Made by a program: the position numbers and the translations under genes
Shown here: positions 17,328-25,841 of the stretch, piece after piece
How positions within the stretch are numbered: position 1 is the stretch's first letter
Layout: every line of letters begins with the position of its first letter
Notes under the pieces: generated by a model
What the model was told of the DNA's origin: nothing
Database searches by the model: none
The model's input: only the letters and a program-made list of their open reading frames with translations
NCBI GenBank assembly: GCA_036704825.1
Contig: JAUBSN010000005.1
Span: 62,001 to 126,000, forward strand
Reading direction: 5' to 3'
Source: Microcoleus sp036704825
GTDB taxonomy: Bacteria; Cyanobacteriota; Cyanobacteriia; Cyanobacteriales; Microcoleaceae
DNA: 64,000 nucleotides

Positions 17328-18620
17328 TTAGGAATTCAAGCAATCGGACAAGGCTTGTTGCAAAATCGCACAGCCTTTTTGCAAAATTGACCATTCGATA
17401 GTCAGGGGAGGCAATATTTTTATAGCCGTATCATTTCTCCCTACTCTTTCCACGATTAATCCCAACTCGAAACACCGCGAAGTTACTTTTTTAGCAAAAC
17501 TAGCAGCGCCAAATTTTTCAAAATCGATGCCCCAAATTAAACCAATTCCTCGGATATCTATTTTTTCGTCGATCGGGGCAATTTCCTCCGCCAGGAATTT
17601 TTGTAAAAAGAACTCTTTCAATTGGACTTCGCGTTCGAGATTGATATTTTCTCGATACTCTAGAGCAGCGGTAGCTCCTACGAAAGCGAGTTGATTTCCC
17701 CGAAATGTACCCGTATGTTCGCCCGGTTCCCAAATATCCAACTCGGGTTTAATCAACAAAAGCGACATCGGAAATCCGTAACCGCTGATCGATTTGGAAA
17801 GGATTACCATATCGGGAACGATATTAGCTCTTTCAAATGAGAAGAATGGCCCTGTTCGACCGCAACCCACTTGAATGTCGTCGCAAATTAATAAAATGTC
17901 GTGGCGCGAGCACAAGTCTCTGAGTTGTTGCATCCACTCGACGGGCGCGACAATTATTCCCCCTTCAGCTTGCACCGTTTCAAAAATAATTGCCGCTGGT
18001 TTTTCGATTCCAGAATTGACATCGTTTAGGACAGCTTCGATATAACCGATAGTATTAAAACTTTCCATGAACCCATAGGGATAGGGCATAAAAGTTACAT
18101 TATTTGAGGTTACGCCTGCCCCCGCTCTCGCGGCAATATTGCCAGTCGCAGCTAAACTGCCTAACGTCATGCCGTGATAGGCTCCCATGAATGAGAAAAT
18201 GCCCGGTCTTTGCTTGATTTTTCTGGCTAATTTCAAAGCCGCTTCCACGGCATTCGTTCCCGTTGGGCCGCAAAACTGAACTTTATAATCCAGCTTTTTC
18301 GGTTCTAAGACAGAGGAAAAGAATTTTTCTAAAAATTCTTTTTTGGCTGAGGTGTGCATATCTAATCCGTGCGCGATCGCGTCCGATGCCAGATACGCTA
18401 TTACCTTCTGCTTGATATAGTCATTGTTGTGTCCGTAATTCAGCGCCCCTGCCCCTGCTAAAAAATCGATATATTCCGCTCCTGTTTCGGAATATATGAT
18501 AGAATCTTTTGCCCGATGGAATATATCAGGAAAATTTCTGCAATAACTTCTGACATTAGACTCGCGACTTTCAAAAATATTCGCTTGCTGACTTGGCTTT
18601 TGTAGGGCGATGCGGTGCAT
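17328..18620 (-). CDS. L-2,4-diaminobutyrate:2-oxoglutarate aminotransferase (EctB/RhbA type)
   Basis: A 430-residue class III PLP aminotransferase that fits the diaminobutyrate transaminase family, which converts aspartate-4-semialdehyde and glutamate to L-2,4-diaminobutyrate (Dab). Features are the N-terminal ESNVRSYCRNFP, DFLAGAGALNYGHNN, GPTGTNAVEAALKLAR, GAYHGMTLGSLAATGN, the Asp of CDDIQVGCGRTG, the PLP lysine in LSKSISGYGFPMS near 275, and HTGTFRGNQLAF. It sits 44 bases upstream of the NRPS whose A domain carries a Dab-like code, which strongly suggests that it makes that substrate. It may also feed the decarboxylase at 27379-29067. The ATG has a GGAG sequence upstream. The family is confident. 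Confidence 0.9.
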   Translation of the reverse strand: MHRIALQKPSQQANIFESRESNVRSYCRNFPDIFHRAKDSIIYSETGAEYIDFLAGAGALNYGHNNDYIKQKVIAYLASDAIAHGLDMHTSAKKEFLEKFFSSVLEPKKLDYKVQFCGPTGTNAVEAALKLARKIKQRPGIFSFMGAYHGMTLGSLAATGNIAARAGAGVTSNNVTFMPYPYGFMESFNTIGYIEAVLNDVNSGIEKPAAIIFETVQAEGGIIVAPVEWMQQLRDLCSRHDILLICDDIQVGCGRTGPFFSFERANIVPDMVILSKSISGYGFPMSLLLIKPELDIWEPGEHTGTFRGNQLAFVGATAALEYRENINLEREVQLKEFFLQKFLAEEIAPIDEKIDIRGIGLIWGIDFEKFGAASFAKKVTSRCFELGLIVERVGRNDTAIKILPPLTIEWSILQKGCAILQQALSDCLNS

Positions 18621-18651
18621 GGCAACTTTCTCACTCCAGTTAATTTGTTAG

Positions 18652-20070
18652 TTACGCGGCGGACAATTCAAAACTAAACGTTACTTCTCTTTCCAGACTT
18701 AACGTCAGGGGATACTCGCGATCGATCGGCAACATCAAGTCCTTCAGGAGCGCGTTTGGTTGCGCCAAGATGCCCTGAATCAATCTCTCGAAATCCTCCA
18801 GAATGTGAGTAATTGTGGCTAGATCGAAGCGGCGGAAATCGTAATTGATGCCGATGCAGAACTTTAGATCCGGATACACCGCAACAGTCAAGGGATAGTT
18901 AGTCTTGTAAAAAGTCGGCGCATTGGAGAAAATCGTCGAGTTCGAGATTTCTAGATTGCCTTCCCATTTTTGCAAGAGTGAATCCACAGGCGCGTTTTCA
19001 TACACCAAGATACTCTCGAACAAAGGCCTGCTTCGCGGCACTTGACTCCACCCTTGAATATCAACTAGCGGACTCCATTCGTACTGGCGCATTTCCAGCA
19101 ATTGTTCTTGAAGCTGCTTCAGCCAAACTAGCAGAGATTTCTCAGAAGCTACCTCGATCCATACGGGCAAGCTGTTAACAAATAGCCCAATTAGCGGCTC
19201 GTCTTGTAGTAGTTCTACTGGGCGTCCCGCCACCGTACATCCGTAGACGACTTTGCTCGCGCCGCTGTAGTAACTCAGCAGCATCGCCCACAGTCCCTGA
19301 AAGATCGTACTCAATGTAAGCTGGTGCTGCCGCGAAAAAGATTGCAGCGCTGCTGTAGTTTCTGGCGATAAATAGATTCTCTGTTCGTCGTATTTTTCCT
19401 CGGAATTGAAGGCGCTGCTAGCATCTAGATTGGTGAGAGAAGTAGGCGATCGCAATTCTCCAAGAACCTGCCGCCAGTAAGCCTCAGCTTTCGCTACGTC
19501 TTGTTTTTGCAACCATTCGATGTAGTCTCGGTAGGGAATGCTGGGTGCTAAATCTACCTTTTTCCCATCACAAATCGCCTCGTAAATTTGAAGCACTTCC
19601 GCGAGGATAGTGGGGATTGACCACCCATCCATCACGATAAAATGTCTGCTCCAAATAAATTGGTAACAGTTGTCAGCAAGGCGAAACAAAGTCAGGCGCA
19701 TCAAACACTCTTGGGAAAGGTCGAAGCCTAAGGCGCGATCGCGATCCAGAAAAGTATTTAATTGCTCCTCTTGTTCGGCAAGATTGAGCCCCCGCCAGTC
19801 GAATTGCTCTAAGGGAACTGTTACTTGCTGATATACAACTTGTAACGGTTTGTTGATATCTTGCCAGAAAAAACCTGTCCGCAAACTCGCGTGCCGGTTC
19901 GCTACTTGCTCCCAAGCGCTAGAGAAAGCGTCAACGTTGAGATTCCCCCGCAACAAAAAGGGCATTTGGAACAAATACAGTCCCAATTCCGGAGCGAATA
20001 AGCTATGAAAGAGAATGCCTTTCTGAATCGGCGAAAGTTCGTAAATATCCTCAATGTTTTCTACTTTCAT
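18652..20070 (-). CDS. Stand-alone condensation domain with altered active site (HF for HH)
   Basis: A single 472-residue condensation-family domain without A or PCP. The N-terminal IEDIYELSPIQKGILFHSL resembles C domains that follow epimerases (DCL type). The HHxxxDG motif reads HFIVMDG (nt about 19621-19652): the first His and Asp-Gly are kept, but the second, catalytic His is Phe. The rest of the fold, including the central DAFSSAWEQV helix and the C-terminal lobe, looks intact. The ATG follows GGAGGTAAAA. It starts 6 bases after the Asp-module NRPS, which ends in an epimerase-like domain, and precedes the Dab module, whose own C domain is only a C-terminal lobe. By position it should join beta-OH-Asp to Dab; with Phe at the catalytic site this needs another mechanism, or the domain is structural. 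Confidence 0.88.
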   Translation of the reverse strand: MKVENIEDIYELSPIQKGILFHSLFAPELGLYLFQMPFLLRGNLNVDAFSSAWEQVANRHASLRTGFFWQDINKPLQVVYQQVTVPLEQFDWRGLNLAEQEEQLNTFLDRDRALGFDLSQECLMRLTLFRLADNCYQFIWSRHFIVMDGWSIPTILAEVLQIYEAICDGKKVDLAPSIPYRDYIEWLQKQDVAKAEAYWRQVLGELRSPTSLTNLDASSAFNSEEKYDEQRIYLSPETTAALQSFSRQHQLTLSTIFQGLWAMLLSYYSGASKVVYGCTVAGRPVELLQDEPLIGLFVNSLPVWIEVASEKSLLVWLKQLQEQLLEMRQYEWSPLVDIQGWSQVPRSRPLFESILVYENAPVDSLLQKWEGNLEISNSTIFSNAPTFYKTNYPLTVAVYPDLKFCIGINYDFRRFDLATITHILEDFERLIQGILAQPNALLKDLMLPIDREYPLTLSLEREVTFSFELSAA

Positions 20071-20076
20071 TAATTT

Positions 20077-23000
20077 TTACCTCCGTTGGTTGATTTTCGT
20101 TAAGAAGCGATCGAGGTCTTTTTGACTCAAATTTGCTTTTGGGAAGTCAGAAGGCGTGTAGGTTCCTGTTTCGGCAGACTGACAGTGGGCGACAAGCGAT
20201 CGCAAATTATCCACAAAATCTTTAGCTAGTTTTTCGATGGTGGTTCGCCGGTAGGCTGCTTCGCTATACCTCCACTCTAGTTGCAGCTTATTTTCTCGCA
20301 CGCCGGAGTCAATTGCGATCGGATAGCGCCGATTTCCTAGCAGGATGCTGCTCGCGCTTTCTACTAGCTCAAACGCCAAAGATTCAGGCACAATCGGATC
20401 TAATTGCTCGCGGTAGTTAAATCTCACCTGCGATCGATCCAAAGCTTGCAGGTGCGCCGCTACTGCTGCGCGATCGCCCAAATAGCGCAGTACCCCGTAG
20501 CCAGCGCCTCGATTGGGTACGCCCCGCACCTGCTCTTTAATCGCCTTCAAAGCTTCCCCAGGCCCAGAAATTCCCTTGAGAATTAGCTGCACCGGGAAAA
20601 CAGCCGCAAAGCAGCCAATAGTGCGCGACAAATCGATATCTTTGGCAAAAATTTCTCGCCCCGAAGCCTCCAAATCCACCAGCAAGGAATCCGTTTTCGT
20701 CCATTGATTAAAAGTTTGCACCAATGCAGTCAGCAATACTTCGCTCGTTTGGGTTCCATAAGCTGCGGGAACTTTTTGCAGTAAAGTGCGAGTTTCTTCA
20801 ACATCGAGCGAAACTAATACAATGCTCGCCTCATCGTAGCTTGGAGAATCAACGGGCAGTTTCGAGACTTGTTGACGCACAGCCAGCCAGTAATCTCGCT
20901 CTTGCTGAATTTGCGGCGATTTGGCGTACTCTTGCAGAAATTCTGACCACCGTTTAAAAGTTGCTGTTGCGGGCGGTAATTCTACGGATTGCCCCTGACT
21001 CAACTGCGCGATCGCACAGGAAAGTTCCTCTAGCAAAATTTGCCAAGAAACGCTATCTGCCGCCAGTTCGTGAATCGTTAATAGCAGGCTATGAGGGCGA
21101 TCGTTTCCCTGGTTAAACAAAGCCGCTCGCCAGAGAATTCCCTCGGCTGGATTCAAACTTTCTGTTAGCTCGGTCGCTGTTTTTTCTAAAGTAATTTTTC
21201 CTTCGCTCGCTGGCAACACCGATAAGTCAATGTAGGAAAAAGGCTCGGTTTTAACTTCATCCAAACTTCCATACATTTGCTCCCACCCCGATTCTGTATT
21301 GAGAAATCGCAGGCGAAGAATGTCGTGGCGGTCGAGCAATTTTTGCACTGCTTGCTGCCACAGTTCGGGAGCGATGTCCGAGTCTGTTTTAAATAAAAAG
21401 CTCTGGCATTTGCCGGAAATTTTTTCTGCTAAAAATTCCTGCTGTATGGGGAGAATAGGCAGCAGTTTTTCAGTCGTCTCAATTGTGCCTGCAACCGCTG
21501 CAAGATCCGCCACAGTGGGACACTCAAACAGTTGTTTGGGTGTTACGCGCAAGCCGGCTTGATTGATTTTGGCGACGATGCGAATGCTTGATATCGAATC
21601 TCCCCCTAACTCGAAAAAGTTATCGTAAATTCCTACTTTTTCAACCTCTAGCATTTGCCCCCAAATCCGGGCGATAGTTTCCTCGGCAGGCGTGCGAGGT
21701 TCTGCGAAAGTTCCTTCTAAATTCGCTCTGGCACTGTCGGGTTCTGGGAGCGATCGCCGGTCTACCTTTCCGTTAGGAGTTAAAGGCAAACTTTTGAGCG
21801 TTACAAAAGCCCAAGGCACCATGTACTCAGGCAATTTTGTCGCTAAAAAACGGCGAAGTTCGCTGCTGCTTGGTGCTTGTTTCTGATTAGAAACCAAATA
21901 AGCCGCGAGGCGCTTTTCACCAGGCGCATCTTCCCGCGCCACCACTACAGCCTGCGCGATATCTGGATGCTGCCCTAACGCTGCCTCAATTTCTCCCAAT
22001 TCAATGCGGAAGCCCCGGATTTTTACTTGACTGTCAATTCGCCCGATGAATTCGATGTTTCCGTCTGGCAAATAACGAGCCAAATCACCCGTTTTATAAA
22101 GATGTCCCTGCGCGTCAAAGGGATGGCGAATAAATTTTTGAGCGGTTAATTCGGGGCGGTTGAGATAGCCCCGCGCCAGACTGTGGCCGCCGATGTGCAG
22201 TTCCCCGGGTACGCCTGCTGGCACTGGCTGCAAATGGGAATCCAGTAGATAAATCTGGGTATTTGCTATAGGTTTGCCGAGGGGAACTGTCTCGGAAATT
22301 CCTTTCAATTCCTCGCCATACACTTGATAGGTTAGTACGCCCACCGTTGCTTCTGTTGGCCCGTAGTGATTGAAAATCAGGCAATCTGGAGCAATTTTGC
22401 GAATCTTTTCAATTAGCTCCCAACTAGCAGCTTCACCGCCTAAAATTAGCCGTCTTCGTGGCAAAATAGACTCGGCAACAGAAGAAGTTAAAAGAGCAGC
22501 AAGGTGCGAGGGAACAATCTTGAGGCAATCGATCGAATGGCGGCGGAAATATTCACCCAGTGCTTCTGGATCGGTGGCGCGTTCTTGGGATACTATATGG
22601 AGGCATCCACCCGAACAAAGTGCTGGGAAAATCGCTGTATTTCCTAAGTCTGCCGCGAAGGTGGAAACGGTGGCGAAACTGGCACCTGATGGCAGGTTTA
22701 ATCTTTCCTGAATAGCGTACAGGTAGTTGAGGAGTTGTCGGTGTTCGATCGCGACTCCTTTGGGCGTGCCAGTGGAACCGGAAGTATAGATGACGTAAGC
22801 TAAATTGTTAGAAGAGGCGCGAGGCGTGTAAGAGGCAGAAACAGTGGGAATTTCTGTATCGATGCAAACAATATTTGCCTGAGTTTTCGGCAAGGTTTCG
22901 ATGAGCCGCTTTTGTACGAGCAAAACCTTTACCTGAGCGTCTTCTAGCATTAGCGCTTTGCGCTCTATTGGGGTCGTTGGATCGATCGGTAAATAGGCAC

Positions 23001-24600
23001 CACCGGCTTTGAGTACGCCCAGCATTCCTACGATTGTTTCTAAAGAACGATCGACGCAAATGCCGACAATTACCTCTGGTTCAACTCCCAACTTTTGCAG
23101 GTGATGGGCGAGTCGATTGGCGCGATCGTTGAGTTCTCTGTAGGTGATTTGTTCGCTTTCAGAGACGACGGCAATGCTGTCTGGTGTGCGTTCTGCTTGT
23201 TCTTCAAAAAGCTGGTGAACGCACTTGTCTGTCGGGTAATCTTTCTGGGTTTGGTTGAACTCGACGAGAAGCTGGTGGCGATCGCGATCGCTGAGTATAT
23301 TTAACTGACTGATGGGTAGTTGTGGATTTTTTACCGCACTTTCTAACACAGCCTGGAAGTGTTGTGACAACCGCTTGACATCTTCAGCTTCAAATAAAGC
23401 CGAATCGTAGCGAAACTCGGCGATTAAGCAATTGCCTCGTGAAAGGCCCGAAAGTTTAAGTTTGAAGGGTTCTAGGCAGGCATCTTGGCGATCGAGGAAA
23501 AATGAAACGCCAGACTCGCCATATTTCTCTGGCTTTGTTTCGTACTCAAAGCAGATGGGCAAAAAAGCGTTACTTTTATCAGATTCTAGAGTTTCTTCCC
23601 AGGTGAAATATTCTTGCCAAGTGTGAATATCTTTGAGATTTAGCTCAACTTGCCCCCAAATTTTGGCAAAACTGAATTCGTCTTGCAAGTCGCAATGTAG
23701 GGGTAAGTATTTGCACAGCAGCCCCAGAGAGTGTTCTAATTCTTCATATTTCCTGCCGTTTCCAGTTACGCCGACGATCGGGTTTGGCTGTCTGGTAAGC
23801 CGCGCAATCAGAATTTGCCAGCAAGCCAGCAGAAATGTAGAAATATCGCTGCGGTGTTTTTGGGCGATCGCTTCCAGGCTGTCGAACAAATCACCCCGAA
23901 TTTCCACCCTTTCTACTAGCGGCTTAAATTCCGCTTCTGAATTCTTCTTCTCCCAAGGAAGCGTTAATAAATCCCAAGATTCAATGTTCAGCTTTCGCCA
24001 GTATTCTTGGCCGATTGCCGTTTCTTCTGATTCGAGTAATTCATTTTGCCACTCAGCAATATCGGCATATTGCATTGACTCATCAGAAAATTCTTCCCCG
24101 CACGCGCAGGCCCAGTAGGAAAGACTGAGTTCGCGGGTAAAATTTTTCAGGGTGACGCTATCTGCAATTAAGGCAGAGAAGTTCGCCAGCAATAGGTGCT
24201 TGTCTTGCGCCAGAGTGACTAAAGAGATGTGCCAAAGTGGGCCGCGCTCAAAATCAAAAGGAAGCAGGTTTAGTTGCTGAAAAAGCGCTGCGATTTTAGC
24301 TTCTTGTTCTTCGGGAGACAAACCGCTGAGATTGTATTTCGAGATAGGAACTTCACCATTGCTGGCGATCGCTTGCAGGGGTAGTGTCATCCCAGGCAAG
24401 CAGTGAAAGCTAGTCCGCAGGATTTCGTGCCTATTTACGATATTTTGCAGCGCACTTTTAAGAATCTCTTTGTCGAGATTTCCTGTAATTAAAATTGCAC
24501 CTCGAACGCGATAGGTCTGTTTAGGATTATTTTGCTGTAACCCCCACAGGCGCCGTTGCTGTGGAGAAAGTCTAAACCCTTCGATTGTTTCGTTTTGCAT
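20077..24600 (-). CDS. NRPS: interface-like C domain - A (Asp) - PCP - degenerate epimerase-like domain
   Basis: A 1507-residue module. The N-terminal condensation-family domain (about 1-440) has NFSALIADS (nt 24150-24189) in place of HHxxxDG and is a sister of the one in the terminal module. The A domain (TSGSTGTPKG near 610) again gives DLTKIGHVGK, the Asp code. PCP has ELGGDSISS near 1002, the GGDS form typical before epimerases. The C-terminal domain (about 1070-1480) is epimerase-like, but the HHxxxDG motif reads HELAADS (nt 21050-21077) and the EGHGRE motif reads EASGRE, so both catalytic signatures are damaged. I chose ATG 24600 because it has AAAGGA upstream and gives the same FRLSPQQ N-terminus as the sister protein; an in-frame start at 24666 would overlap the preceding gene. 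The TauD gene lies 22 bases upstream. Confidence 0.9.
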   Translation of the reverse strand: MQNETIEGFRLSPQQRRLWGLQQNNPKQTYRVRGAILITGNLDKEILKSALQNIVNRHEILRTSFHCLPGMTLPLQAIASNGEVPISKYNLSGLSPEEQEAKIAALFQQLNLLPFDFERGPLWHISLVTLAQDKHLLLANFSALIADSVTLKNFTRELSLSYWACACGEEFSDESMQYADIAEWQNELLESEETAIGQEYWRKLNIESWDLLTLPWEKKNSEAEFKPLVERVEIRGDLFDSLEAIAQKHRSDISTFLLACWQILIARLTRQPNPIVGVTGNGRKYEELEHSLGLLCKYLPLHCDLQDEFSFAKIWGQVELNLKDIHTWQEYFTWEETLESDKSNAFLPICFEYETKPEKYGESGVSFFLDRQDACLEPFKLKLSGLSRGNCLIAEFRYDSALFEAEDVKRLSQHFQAVLESAVKNPQLPISQLNILSDRDRHQLLVEFNQTQKDYPTDKCVHQLFEEQAERTPDSIAVVSESEQITYRELNDRANRLAHHLQKLGVEPEVIVGICVDRSLETIVGMLGVLKAGGAYLPIDPTTPIERKALMLEDAQVKVLLVQKRLIETLPKTQANIVCIDTEIPTVSASYTPRASSNNLAYVIYTSGSTGTPKGVAIEHRQLLNYLYAIQERLNLPSGASFATVSTFAADLGNTAIFPALCSGGCLHIVSQERATDPEALGEYFRRHSIDCLKIVPSHLAALLTSSVAESILPRRRLILGGEAASWELIEKIRKIAPDCLIFNHYGPTEATVGVLTYQVYGEELKGISETVPLGKPIANTQIYLLDSHLQPVPAGVPGELHIGGHSLARGYLNRPELTAQKFIRHPFDAQGHLYKTGDLARYLPDGNIEFIGRIDSQVKIRGFRIELGEIEAALGQHPDIAQAVVVAREDAPGEKRLAAYLVSNQKQAPSSSELRRFLATKLPEYMVPWAFVTLKSLPLTPNGKVDRRSLPEPDSARANLEGTFAEPRTPAEETIARIWGQMLEVEKVGIYDNFFELGGDSISSIRIVAKINQAGLRVTPKQLFECPTVADLAAVAGTIETTEKLLPILPIQQEFLAEKISGKCQSFLFKTDSDIAPELWQQAVQKLLDRHDILRLRFLNTESGWEQMYGSLDEVKTEPFSYIDLSVLPASEGKITLEKTATELTESLNPAEGILWRAALFNQGNDRPHSLLLTIHELAADSVSWQILLEELSCAIAQLSQGQSVELPPATATFKRWSEFLQEYAKSPQIQQERDYWLAVRQQVSKLPVDSPSYDEASIVLVSLDVEETRTLLQKVPAAYGTQTSEVLLTALVQTFNQWTKTDSLLVDLEASGREIFAKDIDLSRTIGCFAAVFPVQLILKGISGPGEALKAIKEQVRGVPNRGAGYGVLRYLGDRAAVAAHLQALDRSQVRFNYREQLDPIVPESLAFELVESASSILLGNRRYPIAIDSGVRENKLQLEWRYSEAAYRRTTIEKLAKDFVDNLRSLVAHCQSAETGTYTPSDFPKANLSQKDLDRFLTKINQRR

Positions 24601-24622
24601 TTCTATAGTTCCTTTAATAAGC

Positions 24623-25672
24623 CTAAATATCTTGACAGCTAAACGCTTCTGCCATCCCGACAACAACTCGACGCGAACCAGAAAATGGGGTGCGTCCGTG
24701 CGCGGCTAGCATATTATCTAACAGCAAGACATCTCCTTCTTCCCAAGGGAAAACAATCGTTTCTTGCTGGTAGCAGCGACGAATTTCGTCTAGTATAAAA
24801 TCTTCAATGGGCGAGCCATCGCCGTAATAAGCATTGCGGGGTAAATCTTCCTGTTTAAAAGAAGTTAAAAGCTCTTGGCGAACGGCGGGTTCGAGATTGG
24901 AAATGTGGAAGAGGTGAGCTTGATTAAACCACACCATTTCCTGCGTTTTTGGGTGCTGGGCGACCGCTTGACATATTTGGCGCGTTCTCAAGCTATCGCC
25001 ACTTTTCCATTCTAACTCAATCCCCGCTTTTTTGCAATACTCTTCTACCTCAATTTTGCGATCGGTATTGAAGACATTTTGCCAGGATAAATCTACGCCG
25101 CCGCCGTAATTTCGCACATACATAACCTTTTTTTGGGCAAACTTTTCTCTAATCTTTAAATCCAGGCTTTCAAACACTTTGCGGCTGTTAGCGATCGGAG
25201 TTTCTCCTCCCTGTTCGGCTTTCTTGACGCAGAAAAAAGCAATTTTTAGCGGCCAATTGCGAGAATAAGCCATTTCATTGTGCAGGGGGATGAATTGCTC
25301 GGCAGGATACTCGGTGGAAGTGTAGATATTTCCGCTCACCAGGCTACGCGGAGTCGAGCGAAAAGAATATTCCAACAAGTCGCCAGCAATAGTTTGAATA
25401 AACTGCTCGAAACCGTTCACCCCGCCGACTTCAAAGCCTCGAAAAAGTATTCCTCCATGCTTCCATAACTGCGTTTCAATTGATGAGCGATTGTTCTGTG
25501 CCCAACCTGCGAGATTTAATTTTTCTACTGTTGGCTGAACAACCAGAGGTAGAAGATTGTCCGGCTGAAGGTAGGCGGTTTTGACTAATTCCTCTGAGGA
25601 CAGGCTGACGGCTTTGCGCCTAACCGAGCCTAACTTTTGGGAAGTGAAATTCTTTGTTTCTGTATTTGTCAT
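24623..25672 (-). CDS. Stand-alone TauD-type aspartate beta-hydroxylase
   Basis: A 349-residue Fe(II)/2-oxoglutarate dioxygenase of the TauD/clavaminate synthase family, closely similar to the C-terminal domain of the NRPS at 12166-17283. The iron ligands are the HNE motif in IPLHNEMAYSRNW and the distal His in NMLAAHGRTPF; the Arg of SGSRRVVV would bind 2-oxoglutarate. It lies directly upstream of an Asp-specific module with an interface-like domain, the arrangement known for stand-alone siderophore aspartyl beta-hydroxylases that act on PCP-bound Asp. The predicted product is beta-hydroxyaspartate, a bidentate iron ligand. ATG 25672 is chosen; the reading frame is open up to a TTG at 25735, but that extension lies in a repeat-like sequence and has no homology to the sister domain. 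No strong ribosome binding site is seen. Confidence 0.88.
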   Translation of the reverse strand: MTNTETKNFTSQKLGSVRRKAVSLSSEELVKTAYLQPDNLLPLVVQPTVEKLNLAGWAQNNRSSIETQLWKHGGILFRGFEVGGVNGFEQFIQTIAGDLLEYSFRSTPRSLVSGNIYTSTEYPAEQFIPLHNEMAYSRNWPLKIAFFCVKKAEQGGETPIANSRKVFESLDLKIREKFAQKKVMYVRNYGGGVDLSWQNVFNTDRKIEVEEYCKKAGIELEWKSGDSLRTRQICQAVAQHPKTQEMVWFNQAHLFHISNLEPAVRQELLTSFKQEDLPRNAYYGDGSPIEDFILDEIRRCYQQETIVFPWEEGDVLLLDNMLAAHGRTPFSGSRRVVVGMAEAFSCQDI

Positions 25673-25726
25673 AGTTTTTGGTTTGGTGAAAAATTGATCT
25701 CTTTTTCCCGAAAAAACCTGAGAGAT

Positions 25727-25837
25727 TGATATCAAATCCGCCCTTCATCGGAACTATTCATCTCTCTGTTCTCGAACTCTGCGTTCTGGAGCGTTCTCTG
25801 CGGTTTAATCATTCCAATGCAACCGGAATTGATATGA
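25727..25837. repeat. Imperfect inverted repeat between C-domain and TauD genes
   Basis: TTGATATCAAATCCGC at 25727-25742 is an imperfect inverted copy of CCGGAATTGATATGA at 25823-25837 (about 12 of 15 positions). The interior, read on the minus strand, is rich in ACCGCAGAGAACGC and GAACGCAGAG words that are common dispersed sequences in cyanobacterial genomes. It fills most of the 169-base gap between two operon genes. A decayed miniature element is the simplest reading. Confidence 0.4.
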
Positions 25838-25841
25838 GCCA

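Noticed and set aside
24601..24666. Earlier start of the Asp/epimerase-like NRPS overlapping the TauD gene
   Set aside because: ATG 24600 has AAAGGA upstream and yields the same N-terminal sequence as the sister interface domain.
25673..25735. N-terminal extension of the stand-alone TauD from a TTG codon
   Set aside because: The added 21 residues fall in a repeat-like segment, lack homology to the sister TauD domain and have no ribosome binding site; ATG 25672 is preferred.
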